Assembly: GCA_963691655.1 (NCBI GenBank)
Contig: OY829327.1
Location: 84,952,019 to 85,016,018, forward strand
Reading direction: 5' to 3'
Length of the DNA stretch: 64,000 bases
Source: Toxonevra muliebris
Taxonomy: Eukaryota > Arthropoda > Insecta > Diptera > Pallopteridae
In this document: positions 1 through 12,020 of the stretch, in pieces
How positions within the stretch are numbered: position 1 is the first letter of the stretch
Layout of the letters: the number at the start of each line of letters is the position of its first letter
Notes under the pieces: model-generated
Databases searched by the model: none
Seen by the model: only the letters and a program-made list of their open reading frames with translations
What the model was told of the DNA's origin: nothing
Program-made: the position numbers and the translations under genes

Positions 1-746
1 TTAACTTCGCAAAGGGTTTTTCCGAATGTAGTTAGTACATTATCTAAATGCTTAAACCGATTGACATTTCATGTAGAAGCACCCAAAAGTAACTTTTATT
101 ATATACGAAAAAGGTCAAAGAAGGAAAATTTGCTGTAAACTTAAGTTGGCTAAAATAAACCTACAAATTCTGCAAATAAATATTAACTAATATTTCAAAT
201 AATTTTATTACTATACCAATAGTGGATGAGCTAAAAATCACTCATTGAACACAAGCGAATGACCAAAAATAAAGTGTCGCATTTGTTTAGATTTCAGGTT
301 CAATGAATCACACAAATGCCTGGTCGTGTCTTCCTTCAATCGACGCAGCATTTTTTAATGCTTGTAATGTGCTCATTTAAGAGTTCGTTCTGAATCATTT
401 ATAGCATGACTCAGCGCTTCATCGCTTAAATGCTTCATTACGAATTAAATTTGGTTTTCGTTTTTGACAAAGGTTAAAGCGAAAAATACTTCTACATATT
501 TTTAAGTGTTATTAGTATTATTATAGCAACAAAATTTAAAGTAAGTGCAAGAACGATGAAAAAGTCTTTGATGTATCGTTTTTTTTTTCTTTTTTACTTA
601 CAGTTTAATTAAAGTTAACAAAAGGCATTTCTAAGAAGAAACACATTTCTTGTGAAACTATTTCAGCAACAGAAAATGCTAAAATGCAAATTTTTTTTAA
701 TAATTTCTCAAATTTGCATTTCAAGAACATCCCATTCAGGTTCATT
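1..746. other. AT-rich non-coding DNA, no feature seen
   Basis: No open frame of coding character, RNA gene or clear repeat was seen. It contains only A/T tracts and simple sequence typical of fly intergenic or intronic DNA. Confidence 0.6.
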
Positions 747-922
747 ACACAGTGCAACAAACATTTTGTGCACGAGATTTTCCAATGGTTTCATAGTAAT
801 TTAGGGTCGCTGATTATGACTGTGTACTCAGTTTTTCTCTATCACATCTAGTTTTAAATTACTATAAAACCATTGAAAAATCTCGCGCATAAGACAAAAG
901 TTTAAATTTTTTGCAGTGTGTT
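747..922. mobile_element. Hairpin (foldback) MITE, 176 bp
   Basis: The two halves are imperfect reverse complements over about 60 bp each. The left arm runs from ACACAGTGCAAC through GAGATTTTCCAATGGTTT to TAGTAATTTA. The right arm read on the minus strand gives ACACACTGCAAAA, GAGATTTTTCAATGGTTT and TAGTAATTTA. A loop of about 50 bp separates the arms. There is no coding capacity. The superfamily is not assigned because no clear target-site duplication was found. Confidence 0.65.
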
Positions 923-2034
923 ATCAGCTTACAATATAAATTTAATGTACATACATACATAGAGGAAGGGGCTTGGAGATCCGCTAGTTTACGTGTGCAT
1001 ACTTACATAAATGTACATGAATGTGTTTTTGCCTGTTTACGTTCTGACTGTGTATGAGTGTGTGCTAAAATGTTATTCTTTGATAACTTGTCACGAACAA
1101 CAAAAAAAGGCATAATTAACTTATTAAGTACTCGTAGAAGAGTCAAGTAAATCTGTAAATGATGTTGCCAAATATTTTCTCATATTTTCACGAAGTTTCA
1201 CAAAAAATTAAAAATCTCTCATTCTTTTCCCAAAAGAAATTACTTTGAAAACTATTTTGTACATGGAAAGTAAATTCAAGTGAAAGCAAAGGCATTTATT
1301 TTATGTCAGTATCTGGTGTTGCCACATGTTAAAGTGATTTTTGCGGCATATTTCCTTTTTCTCTTTATTGAAATTTAATTGACCTTCGTCAAAGTGTTGC
1401 CTAACTGTTTGTTTTCCAGAAAATGCCGAAAAGCATTTGCCAAAGAAATTGATGGAGAAGCGTAGAGAAGCTGGCAGAGAATGAGGAATGTGTTGCGAGG
1501 AAAATTAATGATCAAAAATAAGAAACAAGTTTTCTGCTTGCAATACGGAAATGCGGTGCTAAGCAAGAGTAAACCAACAACAAGCACAAAATCTTTGATA
1601 TTTACTTACCACACTCAATAAATTTTAAAGATTTGCCAAAACTGTTGAATGAATTGATAGAATTTGAATTATACCACAATTATTTGAAATCATTAATTTA
1701 AGACTTCAAATACATTTGTGTAAATATATTTAGTCAGAAAGACAAGCAATTAATAATTTTAATTTGTTTAAAAATTTTCGTGTTTAGTGGTAATTTCTTT
1801 CTTTATCACTGCTGGGAAAAGGGAAAGCTAAATTATGTTTGTGACTTCGAAGATTAATTAGTAAACTTTTGTATGTTTAACAAAACATGTGTGTGAAATG
1901 AAGAAGTCAATTTCAATAAGGTTAGAATGTGGGGGTAGAAATGATTGAATTAAGAATTTGAGATAAACGGAGTGCTAAATTAAAAGAAGAGATGCTATGA
2001 GTTAACTATCGAGAACTTCAACTTCAGTTCAATT
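923..2034. other. AT-rich non-coding DNA with a MITE-end remnant
   Basis: No gene was recognised. At 978-988 the string GATCCGCTAGT matches the right terminus of the short elements at 34,340-34,469 and 38,123-38,280, so it is probably a remnant of that family. The small open frame at 1,375-1,587 (minus strand) has no recognisable features. Confidence 0.45.
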
Positions 2035-2038
2035 TTAA

Positions 2039-4288
2039 CCCAGTAATGCCTAGCGGTGCCATATGGCACCTTGTCGCTGAACCGTTTCTGAGCCAGATTC
2101 AAAAATAATTTTTTTCTCAAGTTACAGTAGGTGGAAAAAATAAGTTATTAAAATGAAAACAAAACTTTAGCACCAAATATCTCGCAATAATAGACAGCTT
2201 TAAATTTATTTTTACATCATTATAAAGCTACGTAAAATGTGGTTAAAATAGCAATAATATTATGAAGAAAGAAATTTAGTTTTGATTTTCTTTTAAAGTT
2301 TAATGATACTAAGTGACAGAACGATAGTGCAAAAATAAGTTATTAAAAGTTTCAACATTCAAAATGTCCGCCTTTTCCGCTGACAGTTATAGTGAATTAG
2401 TCTTCTATAATGAAAACAAGATTTTTACATCGTTCTGGAGTATTTTTTCCCCAACAATCATTCACCGATTACCTTCATTCCTCGTCAGTTTGGGGAGCAT
2501 GCTTTGAAACATACATTTTCAATCTATCCTTGCATTATCATTTGATGACGAGTCTGGGCTAAGTGATGATCATTGCAAAATGTCTCCTTTATCATTGCGA
2601 ATAAATTCCTGTACTTTTTTAAGAATTTTGATTTCAGTTTTTTGATCTGAAATGATGAAAACATTAACTACTAAGATTTCCCCCATCAAGAACTATTACA
2701 TTTTTTCTGGGTTTATATAGTTTATAAGCATTCAACTTGGTTTCCAATGGCACAAATTTTGTAAAACCATTCGTGCACAAATATTTTGGAACCCTTTTTT
2801 CTTTTAGATGCTTCAAAAACCAGGAAAAAGTCCACTGTAGAGAGAAAATTCTCCAAAAATCATGCAATCTGTGAGCTTTTCTCATTCTTATCATGGATTT
2901 ATCCACCCATATTAAAGGCAAAACTTTAATGGTTTTAATTCTATAGCAATAACGAATTAAAACTGTAAAGATTTTATAACAAAGCCATCTTGTAGAAAGT
3001 CGAGCCCATGAAATGAATAGAAAATTCTTATAGGGGAAACGATTTTTGGATAGTTCCCCTTTACTACGGGCCCATTACTGACCTCTAACGCATCTCAAAG
3101 TGGAAAATAGTTCTAAAATGTTTGTACATAAATAAAACCAAGTTGATGCTGATATAGTTTCTAATCCTTCAAAAGACGTACCAGTACCTGAAGAGAAAAG
3201 CTGAATAGGTAAAGTTTTCATCAACTCAGATCATAATGTCCGATCAAGTTTTTAAAATGTCGTTGAATTTTGTTTATAATGATGAAAGAAGCATTTTCTA
3301 TTGACCACCACTAAGTCCTGGCTCGTCATCAAATGATAAAGGACGGTAAAGGACAGATTGAAAATGTATGAAAATGTATGTATGTATGTATTAGAAGCAC
3401 GCTCCCCACAGTATTATGGAATAAAGGAAAATGGTGAATAATGGTTTGGGGCAAAATACTCCAGAACGATGTAAAAATCTTGCTTTCAATATAGAAGACC
3501 AATTCACTACAACTGTTAGCGAAAAAGGTGGTCATTTTGGATGTTGAAACTTTTGATAACTTATTTTTGCACTATCGTTCTGTTACTTAGTAATATTAAA
3601 TTTTAAAAGAAAATCAAAACTAAATTTCTTTCTTCATAATATTATTGCTATTTCAACTACATTTCACGTAGATTTATAATGATGTAAAAATAAATTTAAA
3701 GCTATCTATTATTGCGAAGATATTTGGTGCTAACCCTCTCAGGATTTTCGTACACATATGTGTACATGAATTTGAACATTTTACCTGACTTCGATTCAAA
3801 TGCCAACCATTTTGATATCGACAGCTTTGTTGTTTTTTCCTATATTGTTTGAACACTATTTTGTTACAATTGAAGCATTATCGTCGATACTATTCTGACT
3901 TTTGTGTCGTCAATTCCAAAAAATTATTAAAAATACTAAATGTAAAATATGTGTAAAAAACAAATTTATTATGTGGATAGAACCTTCCTCTATCGATAGA
4001 GACCCATTTTGTGTAAGTCGGAGTATTTTAAAACTCCCTGAACCTCTTTTTGTACACATTTGCATACCTCGAGTACGGCTAAACCTGGACAGGTAAAAAT
4101 TCGTGAATTTTTTTGTGACTATTTGGGGGCTCCTAAACACAAAAATCAACTTCTAGATTTTTTCCTACCACGGGAAGTACACATTCTACTGAGAGGGATA
4201 AAGTTTTGTTTTCATTTTGAGAACTTATTTTTACACCTACAGTAATTTTTTGATCTATCTACTTTGGTTTCCGCTCGTCCTTAATGGG
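2039..4288. mobile_element. piggyBac-like DNA transposon with long inverted repeats, decayed
   Basis: TTAA lies immediately outside both ends (2,035-2,038 and 4,289-4,292), and both termini begin CCC: CCCAGTAATGCCTAGCGG on the left and CCCATTAAGGACGAGCGG on the right, read inward. TTAA duplication plus CCC ends is the hallmark of the piggyBac superfamily. The terminal regions form long inverted repeats: about 2,120-2,490 pairs with about 3,410-3,733 continued at 4,198-4,250, because a second element (3,734-4,197) interrupts the right arm. An open stretch on the minus strand at 2,664-2,921 (residues like FSWFLKHLKEKR followed by FTKFVPLETK) weakly resembles the piggyBac transposase region around the conserved FFTS...L..LK motif, but this is only suggestive. 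No intact transposase is present. Confidence 0.65.
3734..4197. mobile_element. Nested TTAA-type MITE inside the piggyBac-like element
   Basis: This 464-bp insertion splits the right arm of the surrounding inverted repeat. The intact left arm reads GGTGCTAAAGTTTTG (as reverse complement), while the right arm reads GGTGCTAA, then this element, then ATAAAGTTTTG. Its ends are inverted: CCCTCTCAG at the left and CTGAGAGGG at the right. The flanks CTAA and ATAA are compatible with a mutated TTAA duplication. The interior has palindromic TACACATATGTGTA-like subterminal motifs and no recognisable protein. Confidence 0.6.
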
Positions 4289-4292
4289 TTAA

Positions 4293-6351
4293 TACAACAA
4301 TTACTCAATATTTCTCAATATTTCAATAACAGTATTTAATTTATCTCGTATATAAAGATCGAAATATTCTAATTAACTTTGATTATCTCTTTAAAAATAC
4401 TGAACATATGTATGCAAATTGAGTATAATTTGAAATATTCATCAAATATGCAACAAGTACACACATTGAAATTGATACAATACCTCACAGAATTGTCAAC
4501 CCAAATAATAACTTTCAGTACCTACTTAATAATAATATTTACAGAATCAGAAACAGACACAGTTATAAACAAATACAACATTGCCAGACAAAAGTGGAAA
4601 TCCAATTTTATATGAGTAGCAATATTTAATTCAGTCGTAACTAACGTGATTTACACACTTTATAAATGTAAGAACAAAAGATAAGCATAACACACAGATA
4701 CAGATACACAGTACTCATTTTTTATACATATTATAAATACCCAATAGAGCAAGCAAGCTTGTTAAAAATGTATAAAATTATTTATATTATGCAAATGTAA
4801 CGTAGCATAATGTAGGAGATCTATCGAAGATAGAACTAGACGTCGCGTTACGATCTCGGTAATTACTTACACACACTGCCGATATGACAGAATCGAGACG
4901 TGACGTTACGTTTGCACAATCATCAAAGCTTCTCAAATTTTTGTAAAAGGTTTTAAAACAATTATAGAAAAAATTAAAGAGAACAATTAGAAAAATATTC
5001 CTTTCTACAAAAACTTTGTAAACGTTTGCTTTTTAATTAGAAATATAAGCTATTTCCAATTGGAAAAAGTATTACAGTAATTATAAAATAAAGGTAATGT
5101 TTAGAGAATATTTTTTACCGTAAAAAATTTTTAAACGGTTTCTTCTTAATTTATTCGTAAAAGATTTTTTGTAATAGGAAAAATATGTTAAATAATTTTT
5201 GTATGAATTTTGTTTTTAAAACATATAAAATAACAAAATAAATTAATTTGATAATTATGGACGGACTTCGCTTGCGCTACTTTATAAAAAAAAATTGCCC
5301 GAAGACCGAGAAGCGATAACTAGAAACACCACATCAAACACTACCTAAGATTATACACTTTGATCCATGATTTAATTAAACTTGCTTCAAACATTATTGT
5401 GCTTTAATTACATTATTTATTTATTACCAATGGAAACGTTTTGTAAGCATGCTTTGAAAAGGCGTTTGTAATTATATTTAATATAAGCTTATATTTTGGT
5501 TTATTGGGTTCAGGTAAATGCTACAAGGCACGAACGCAAACCCACACCCGCACACATTGTCACATGCTGCATAATCATGAATTCATGCGGGAGTTGAGAA
5601 TTTGTATGTTTGAATATATTCCTTGTTTGTGTATGTGTGTATACGAATCAATTTTGTTTCGTTTGCTAAAAGCAATAACAAAAAATTAATGAATTTAAAG
5701 GCTTAACAGTAATTGCTGTTAAAGGGATTTAAACGCTTTCAAGTATCGTTTATTTACTAAAAATTTAAAGGGATTGAGGGTTGGCAAAATCTAATAAAAT
5801 AAATAACGGAACTTAAGTAAATAATGAAGCAATCTTCTTTCTGCATATGTATGTGTGTGTGTTTGTGTTACAAATCTCTGAAAGTTTATTTTAAAAGCCT
5901 TTATGTGTTACGTGAGAGTTTCGACAGATGAAATTTTCATCTTTTTCGGGTTTCTCTTTAGGAAAAGTTTATACCAACATATACACTATCATACCAGTAC
6001 CAATACATAGTAGCGAACATTTTATCATTTGACATACTACGCACGCCTCAATGATGATTGATTTATTTAGTTCTCGTGCATTCACATATACATTCACTAA
6101 CACACATATACTTGCATACCTAAATCCAAATGAAATGTACTTTATACAAAGTACTTAATAGGAGTGTTGGAAGATGAACTAGAAAATATAAATAAACACG
6201 CCCTTAAGCGTTTGTGAAAGTGTAAAATCTTTTGGAGCAGATTTCTACGTATGGCGTACACAAATGCATATGTATTGCAAGTTTTTGTTGTCTTTAGTCT
6301 TTGAGAAAGTTTTATCCCCTACTCCATAGATATGATTTAGAAGTACGTATG
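4293..6351. other. Non-coding DNA; one small inverted-repeat unit
   Basis: No gene was recognised. At 4,791-4,915 a 125-bp unit is bounded by GCAAATGTAACG and CGTTACGTTTGC (11 of 12 positions inverted), possibly a very short MITE. Open frames at 4,379-4,615 and 5,504-5,689 have low-complexity composition and no recognisable domain. Confidence 0.4.
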
Positions 6352-6353
6352 TA

Positions 6354-8012
6354 CAGTGTCGGACAAAACTAAAGCACGGATTCCTCCCTGTTCGCATTTT
6401 GTTCAGTAATATTGTAAAACATGCTTGGACTGAAATTTTGTTTATGAATGTAGTAAGAATATACACTCGTTGTAATAAAATATAACAAATATAATATTAT
6501 TTTTCAAATAAAATAAAACTATTAACTCAAAAGTAAAAAAATGCATAAAACTGGCGCGACAAAACTAAAGCACATATGGAATATATTAATAGAAAAGTTC
6601 GATTTCTCCACTATTTTGTAGCGTATCCATAATTTTTCAGAGCTATTGCACATTTTCGTGACAAGAACTCAATAAAATTACTCAAAACGTCTGCAGAAAA
6701 ATTCTTCCATGCAATCTCCAATTGGTAGAAAATGGAATCCTTGTTTTTATCATTTATGCGCTGAATTTTCCGATCTATAATTTCGTTTATATTTTTTGAG
6801 ATTGAGATTAGGTGAATGGGTGGGCCACTATCAAATCCCGATCTTATTGGCAATAAACCACTCTTTTAGACACCGTGCTGGGATCGTCATCGTGCTGGGA
6901 TCGTCATCGTACTGGTAGACATGCTTTAACAGGAGATCTTCCTTCGTATAAGGTAACATAACATTCTGGGGAATATCTTTGTACATCAGACGATCCATTA
7001 TATCTCTTATTTTATGAATTGAGCCGATTCCATGGCCGAAAAAAATCACCTGACCATTACGTTGCCTCCCTCGTATCAAACGGTGCTTTTAAAATAACGC
7101 CGATTTCATCGTTACCCTTTTGGTCTGCACACTAGCGTCAATCCGCCGCAACCTTTCATGTTAAATATAGATTCATCAGTAAAAACCACGATCTTTCATT
7201 TGACAGTGGCCCAGCTAAAGTACGCGGTTACAAATTCGAGCCTTGCCTATTGATTCTTTCGAGAAATAAATGGCTATTTCACGTTTTGATATGCTGCTAA
7301 GCCACCCTTCACAGCTCGTCGTTGGATAAACTTATGTGAAATGTTTAAATGCAATTTATTTCCAAGATATAAAAGGATCTTTTTTCATAGTCCGAAAGAT
7401 GGCCTGATCCTCACGTTTGGTTGTGCCCAGCGGTCTGCCACCTCCATGTTTAGTATATAAAAAATGGGAAGCGCGAAAACGGCTTATAGCTCGAAAATTA
7501 AGGCAATAGCGAATACAAAATTTTTTTACAATGCATATCACTGATTCAGCTTTTTAAATCCACTTAGAATATTTTCTCTAAATTGTGAAGAATACTAATT
7601 TCGAGCCATTTTGGGAAGCGAAATTTTGAAATGCGAGCGGTGACGGTGAATGATAACCAACAACTTATATACGCTTTCAATTTTTTTTAAAACCTCCTTT
7701 TTGTTTTCCAAATAACGGATTTCTAGTTTAAAGATGGTTGTTGTGGTTTATTTTTAACAATTGATTATAACAGTTAGCGAAAAAGATTATGTGCTTTAGT
7801 TTAGTCGCGGTAGGTTTAGGCATAATGTTTAGGTTAGAAAAACATTACCCAGTTTTTAATGTTATGTTGTTTCAACAAGTGAATAATTATATTAAATTTA
7901 TAAAACAAAAAAACAAAAAAAAACAAAATATGTGCATACTTGCATATTTTTAAATTTTATTGAACTAAATGTTGACAAGGAAAAGTTCGTGCTTTAGTTT
8001 TGTCCAACACTG
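6354..8012 (-). mobile_element. Tc1-like transposon with IR/DR ends, inactive
   Basis: Both ends carry CAGTGTYGGACAAAACTAAA in inverted orientation and are flanked by TA (6,352-6,353 and 8,013-8,014), the Tc1/mariner target duplication. A second inner copy of the motif (GCGACAAAACTAAAGCACA at about 6,556-6,574, inverted at about 7,790-7,808) lies roughly 200 bp inside each end, giving an IR/DR arrangement like that of Bari, Minos or S-type elements. Transposase pieces lie on the minus strand. They are an N-terminal segment with GRPLGTTKREDQAI (within 7,356-7,541), VVFTDESIFN around the first catalytic Asp (about 7,150-7,200), FFGHGIGSIHKIRDIMDRLM and VYQYDDDP (6,831-7,079), and the IDRKI plus YGYATK C-terminal part (6,611-6,853). 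The frames are broken, so it cannot encode an active enzyme. Confidence 0.9.
6874..6907. repeat. 17-bp tandem duplication inside the Tc1-like transposase
   Basis: CGTGCTGGGATCGTCAT occurs twice head to tail (6,874-6,890 and 6,891-6,907). It falls next to the second catalytic Asp motif of the transposase (DDDP in the minus-strand reading) and shifts the downstream frame by two bases, one of the lesions that inactivate this copy. Confidence 0.85.
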
Positions 8013-8014
8013 TA

Positions 8015-10010
8015 TGTGTATGTGGTTTATGGAATTCTCATGTGTTGAAACTCAAAAAACCAAAAAACAGGTACTTTTTTTTTGGAAACCAGCGGCAAAA
8101 GCAAAAAGGCAAAAGCATCTTCGAAAGTTTTCAAAAACATATACATTCATGTGCATAAGTATGAGGATTTATTTGTAAATATGTGATTGCTGGTATGTGT
8201 AAATGTGGTTTTTATAAAAATAGAATCGCAGGAGAGCTTTGCTGCAAATTGCTTATTTACGCATAGATTATGAAAAGTTTGTTTTCCTTTCCTTAAATAT
8301 TTCTTTCTTCTTTGTTTTGTATTTTTTTTTGTGAATAGTGAAAAGAAAAGATTAGCTTAAAGACATGCATCTGTATTAAATTCATGCATATGTAGCAGAG
8401 TGTGATTGTAAGTGATGAATCATTGTAATTTGTTGATTCACTCTCCCACGCGCATTAAAGTTTAACGTGGGCTAAACCGAAAAAGGAAAGTAGTGTAAGT
8501 TCCTTTTTGATAAGGCTCAAAATATTCATATACATAAATTTTGATTGATTTAACGGGTTAAAATATTAAACATAGCATGAACAGAAGGAAAGACGAAGTT
8601 TTTAAATATTTAATATTCGTAAGATTTGCAATAAAAAAGCTGACGGTCAAACTTTCTAGGTTCGTGCTGTTGTTTTCAATTCATTGATTAATGAAGACAA
8701 CAGTCATTAGCTTTCATTATTTCCAAATCACTGATTCAATATTATGTCAATTTAATTACACAGAAAAACTAAATAAAATTATTATTTATTACAAAATCTC
8801 CTTCGAAGCTTGCAAAAGCACCAACGCTCTGGATTTCAAATAATTTTATGTAAAATGAAAATATAAAATACAAATAGATAATCTGATTATAATTATAAAT
8901 AATTATTACTGTATAAGGATTTAATTAATCGCCAATTTATAATTCTTCAGCTCAAAATTCAATGACAAAATTACGATTAGTCAAAAGAGTTGATTAGTTG
9001 AGAGCAGTGGCGTATGTGGGGAAATGTTCAACGGGTTTTAATGCTCGTCGCTCTCAAGAGCTTTATCTGCTTGATTATTATGTGATTATGGCTAAAGGAA
9101 GATGATAAATTGTTTTAAAATTCTTCTCCATTTAAAGCATCTTCGAGCCGGTATCGCTTTTGACAGTCAGTCATTCCATTGATGCTATGTACGTGCATGA
9201 AATTAAATTAAATTAAAATGTGAGTATAGCACAGAATAATTCAGTATCAGAGATATTTTCATTAGATTATCGTCAGCGTCAGCGTTTTGGGTGTGCAATA
9301 AATATATTTTACTTAAACATAAAATTTCCCTAAAATCTTATAGAAAGTTATAAAATTTTTAACAAGAAAATTATAATTAATTAAAAAAGCGAAAATATAT
9401 TCACAAACATCAATATTTCAATACAGCATTCAATGGCAACAGCAGTTTCCACTTCGCAAACATTTTGTTTTCAAGCAAATTACTATTGCTTTTGTCACTC
9501 GTTTAGAAATTCGCCTGCTCGTTCCTTCCAAAAGGGAAATCAATTCAACGTTTACTGCCTTCATGCTGTAGTCACTTTCCAATTTGATTTTGTTTGCTTG
9601 CTTGTTTGTTGATTTATGTGCTGTTGCTTTCTTATGCCATGCTTGGAATATTGTGACTTGCATTGCGCAGTAAATTCTTTTTTCATTGTGGCCCTGGTTG
9701 TTGTTTTTTTTTTTCGTGTTGCCTTTGATACCTAATAGCGAATATGATTGACAACACTGATCCTATTGAGCAAATTTGTTTCTTTTACTTTATGATTTTC
9801 TTTGAAAATTACTGGTAAAATAAAATGCAAATCATCAAGTCAAATAAATAAGTAAAGCAAAAGAAGTCAAAGTTACTGTGGAGTAAAGTCAACAAGTAAA
9901 TAAAAGATCAAACAGCGAGCAGGTGGCAACCGACAGACAGGCACACAGAAGTCAAAGAACTTTCAGCAGCTTGGCAAAGAAATATGTATGTATATGTAAA
10001 TACTAATGTC
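8015..10010. other. AT-rich non-coding DNA, no feature seen
   Basis: Only A/T-rich and simple sequence was seen. Small open frames such as 9,430-9,663 (minus) show no domain or splice context supporting a gene. Confidence 0.5.
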
Positions 10011-10310
10011 ACAACCCAGCTGGCCAAATCTTCGTAAATGATATCGTTTACGAGAGTTTGGCGATAGTTTTGTTCGCTAATGGATCTGAAAACTATAAGA
10101 AAACGAATCATATGTCGCTCAGTTTGTGGCAGCAAAAGTCTCTTTTACGACACTCGCAAAAGATGATATCTATATGATGATAGCGAGCCTTTTGCGAATC
10201 TTATTACGAATCGTTTCTGATATCATTTGCGAGCATTTAGAGATATTTTTTACGAGTCATTTATGATAACGGTAACGAGCCTTTTGCGATGAATGAAATC
10301 ATGTCACTTT
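10011..10310. repeat. Cluster of degenerate TTGCGAG / TTACGAG motifs
   Basis: Short variants of (T)TTRCGAG with adjoining GATATC-like spacers recur here (TTTACGAGAG, TTTGCGAGCATT, TAACGAGCC, TTTTGCGATGA). Similar motifs are found in the 70-bp tandem repeat at 11,803-12,020, so the two blocks may be parts of one older repeat or element interrupted by the SINE/hAT nest between them. Its identity is not known. Confidence 0.4.
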
Positions 10311-10606
10311 TTACTACAACTATGAAAATTAATAATTTTGTGGCCAGCTAGATTTTCGAATATTTTTATCTATTACTAGAATATTATCATATTACTCTGT
10401 ATTATAAAATAAAAAAATAAATAATAAAAATAATAAAAATAAAAAACTAAATAATGGTGAATTTTAAATTGTACCTATAATTTAAAAAGTACAAAGTCCA
10501 TAAACGTAAAGTGCGTTTATGTACTTAACATACATTCCCATCTTTGTCTAGTGGTTAATTTTCATAACCTTTTTATATTCAATATAAATATGAAGTGTAT
10601 CAGAAG

Positions 10607-11757
10607 CACGGTTGCAACTCCGGTACAATTCTACCAAAACTGGTACATTTTTTCCTATTTTTCTGCGTTTGGTATATTGGTACACGTTTTTAAAATTTGG
10701 TACATTCTGTGGGTAAAGTTAGCTTTTATAATAATTAAGAATTGTAAACTTATGTTCAAAATATTTTTTCTTGAAAAAGGAAAAATTTAAATATATTTAA
10801 TATATAGGTAATGCTTTCAAAAGAATAGTGTGTCGGACGTTAAGAGTTTCATTATATTTAGTCAGCCAAAAACTATTTTTAAAATACAAAATATATTTCA
10901 ATTAGTGTGTTACTTTTTATTAAAGATGTAGTCTGGTGTTCCGGCCTAATTTTTAAGGTTATTTCGGGAATTTTTTATTATAACAAAATAAAACGCGATC
11001 ATTTCATTTTTTTTATATGCTATTATTGGCATCTTTAACTGTACAAAAAATTTTTTTTTGGAGTTTATTTCACGATATTTTTGTAGTATTTTTTACGTCC
11101 AAAGTGGGCACCTAAAAAAAGGTTTGGGGCTGGCCCGGTTGATTACAGTATTTGAAGTCTCTTAAACAAAAAATTTAAATATATTATTGTTCTGTAGGTT
11201 TGTCATTCTAGTAGGTAGTAGATTTAAACATTTGGATTAAAAAATAACAAAATGGCGGACTTTCAATTTTTTTTTTTTTAAATCGCGTTGTTTTTTGTTG
11301 AAAATCGTTATAAAAACTAAGATTATTTCCTAGTGATTAAAAATAAATAACTCTACTACCTGCGAGAGTCATTGACGTATAAAATAACACATTAAAAGTT
11401 CAGCCCAATCGGTTCCATAGAATTCTCACAGACCCCTGAGCCGGTCAAAAAAACGTTGTTTCGAGAATAACGCTTTTTAAGTTTTACCAACAGATAAAGT
11501 TTTCACAACAGATAAAGTTTTCACAACAGGCTCTCTTGACTATGAGCTATAATTTCGTTAATATTTTGAGTTTTGGTCTGAAATTTTTACAGTATACTTT
11601 CAATACAAACATAATAGATTTTTTGAAACTCGAGAACCAGACTACAGCCTTAATAACTAACATTTAATGTTATTTATTATATTGGTACATTTTCCCCCAT
11701 TTGGTACATTTTTTTGTAAATATTGGTACAAAATAAAATGAGAAAGTGGCAACCGTG
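10607..11757. mobile_element. hAT-like non-autonomous DNA transposon inserted in a SINE
   Basis: The termini are inverted: CACGGTTGCAAC on the left and GTGGCAACCGTG on the right. The insertion point in the SINE is flanked by an 8-bp duplication that has since diverged (ATCAGAAG left, ACCAGAAT right; the full SINE reads ATGAGAAT there), the length expected for hAT transposition. Multiple TTGGTACA motifs lie just inside both ends, in inverted orientation relative to the centre, as expected of subterminal transposase-binding repeats. No transposase is present; a further inverted-repeat element occupies 10,927-11,646. Confidence 0.75.
10927..11646. mobile_element. Inner inverted-repeat element within the hAT-like element
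   Basis: It begins TGTAGTCTGGTGTTC and ends GAACCAGACTACA, an inverted terminal repeat of about 11-13 bp. The 720-bp interior has no open frame of transposase character. It includes a direct duplication of AACAGATAAAGTTTTCAC near 11,490-11,525. The family is unknown and no clear target duplication was identified. Confidence 0.5.
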
Positions 11758-11802
11758 ACCAGAATTATAAGAAAGTGTACAAGTACATATCTTTGTCATA
11801 TT

Positions 11803-12020
11803 CTAGCGACGCTCGTATTTATGCTTGCAAAACTATCGTTTGCAAGCACGTTTGCGGACATTAAGCGAGTGTTTTGCGACACTCGTATTTATGCCCGCAA
11901 AACTATCGTTTGCAAGCACGTTTGCGGACATTGAGCGAGTGTTCTTGCGATGTTCGTATTTTTGCCCGCAAAACGCTCGTTTCTGAGCACCTTTGCGATA
12001 CTTTAGGCGAACTTTCGCTC
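11803..12020. repeat. Three tandem units of about 70 bp
   Basis: The string YTCGTATTTWTGC recurs at 11,812, 11,882 and 11,953, giving a period of 70-71 bp. The units also share CGCAAAACTATCGTTTGCAA and GCGGACATTRAGCGAGTGTT. The first two units are nearly identical and the third is diverged. Open frames through it (11,746-11,934 and 11,874-12,098) are by-products of the repeat. Confidence 0.85.

Larger units (their letters stand above)
10535..11790 (+). mobile_element. 5'-truncated tRNA-SINE copy split by a hAT-like insertion
   Basis: 10,535-10,606 (TTCCCATCTTTGTCTAGTGG through ATATGAAGTGTAT) and 11,758-11,790 (CAGAATTATAAGAAAGTGTA) together match the full-length SINE at 26,486-26,792 from its B-box end onward. 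The two parts are separated by the element at 10,607-11,757. The tRNA-like head is missing and the 3' part after about 11,790 no longer matches, so this is an internal fragment. Confidence 0.75.
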
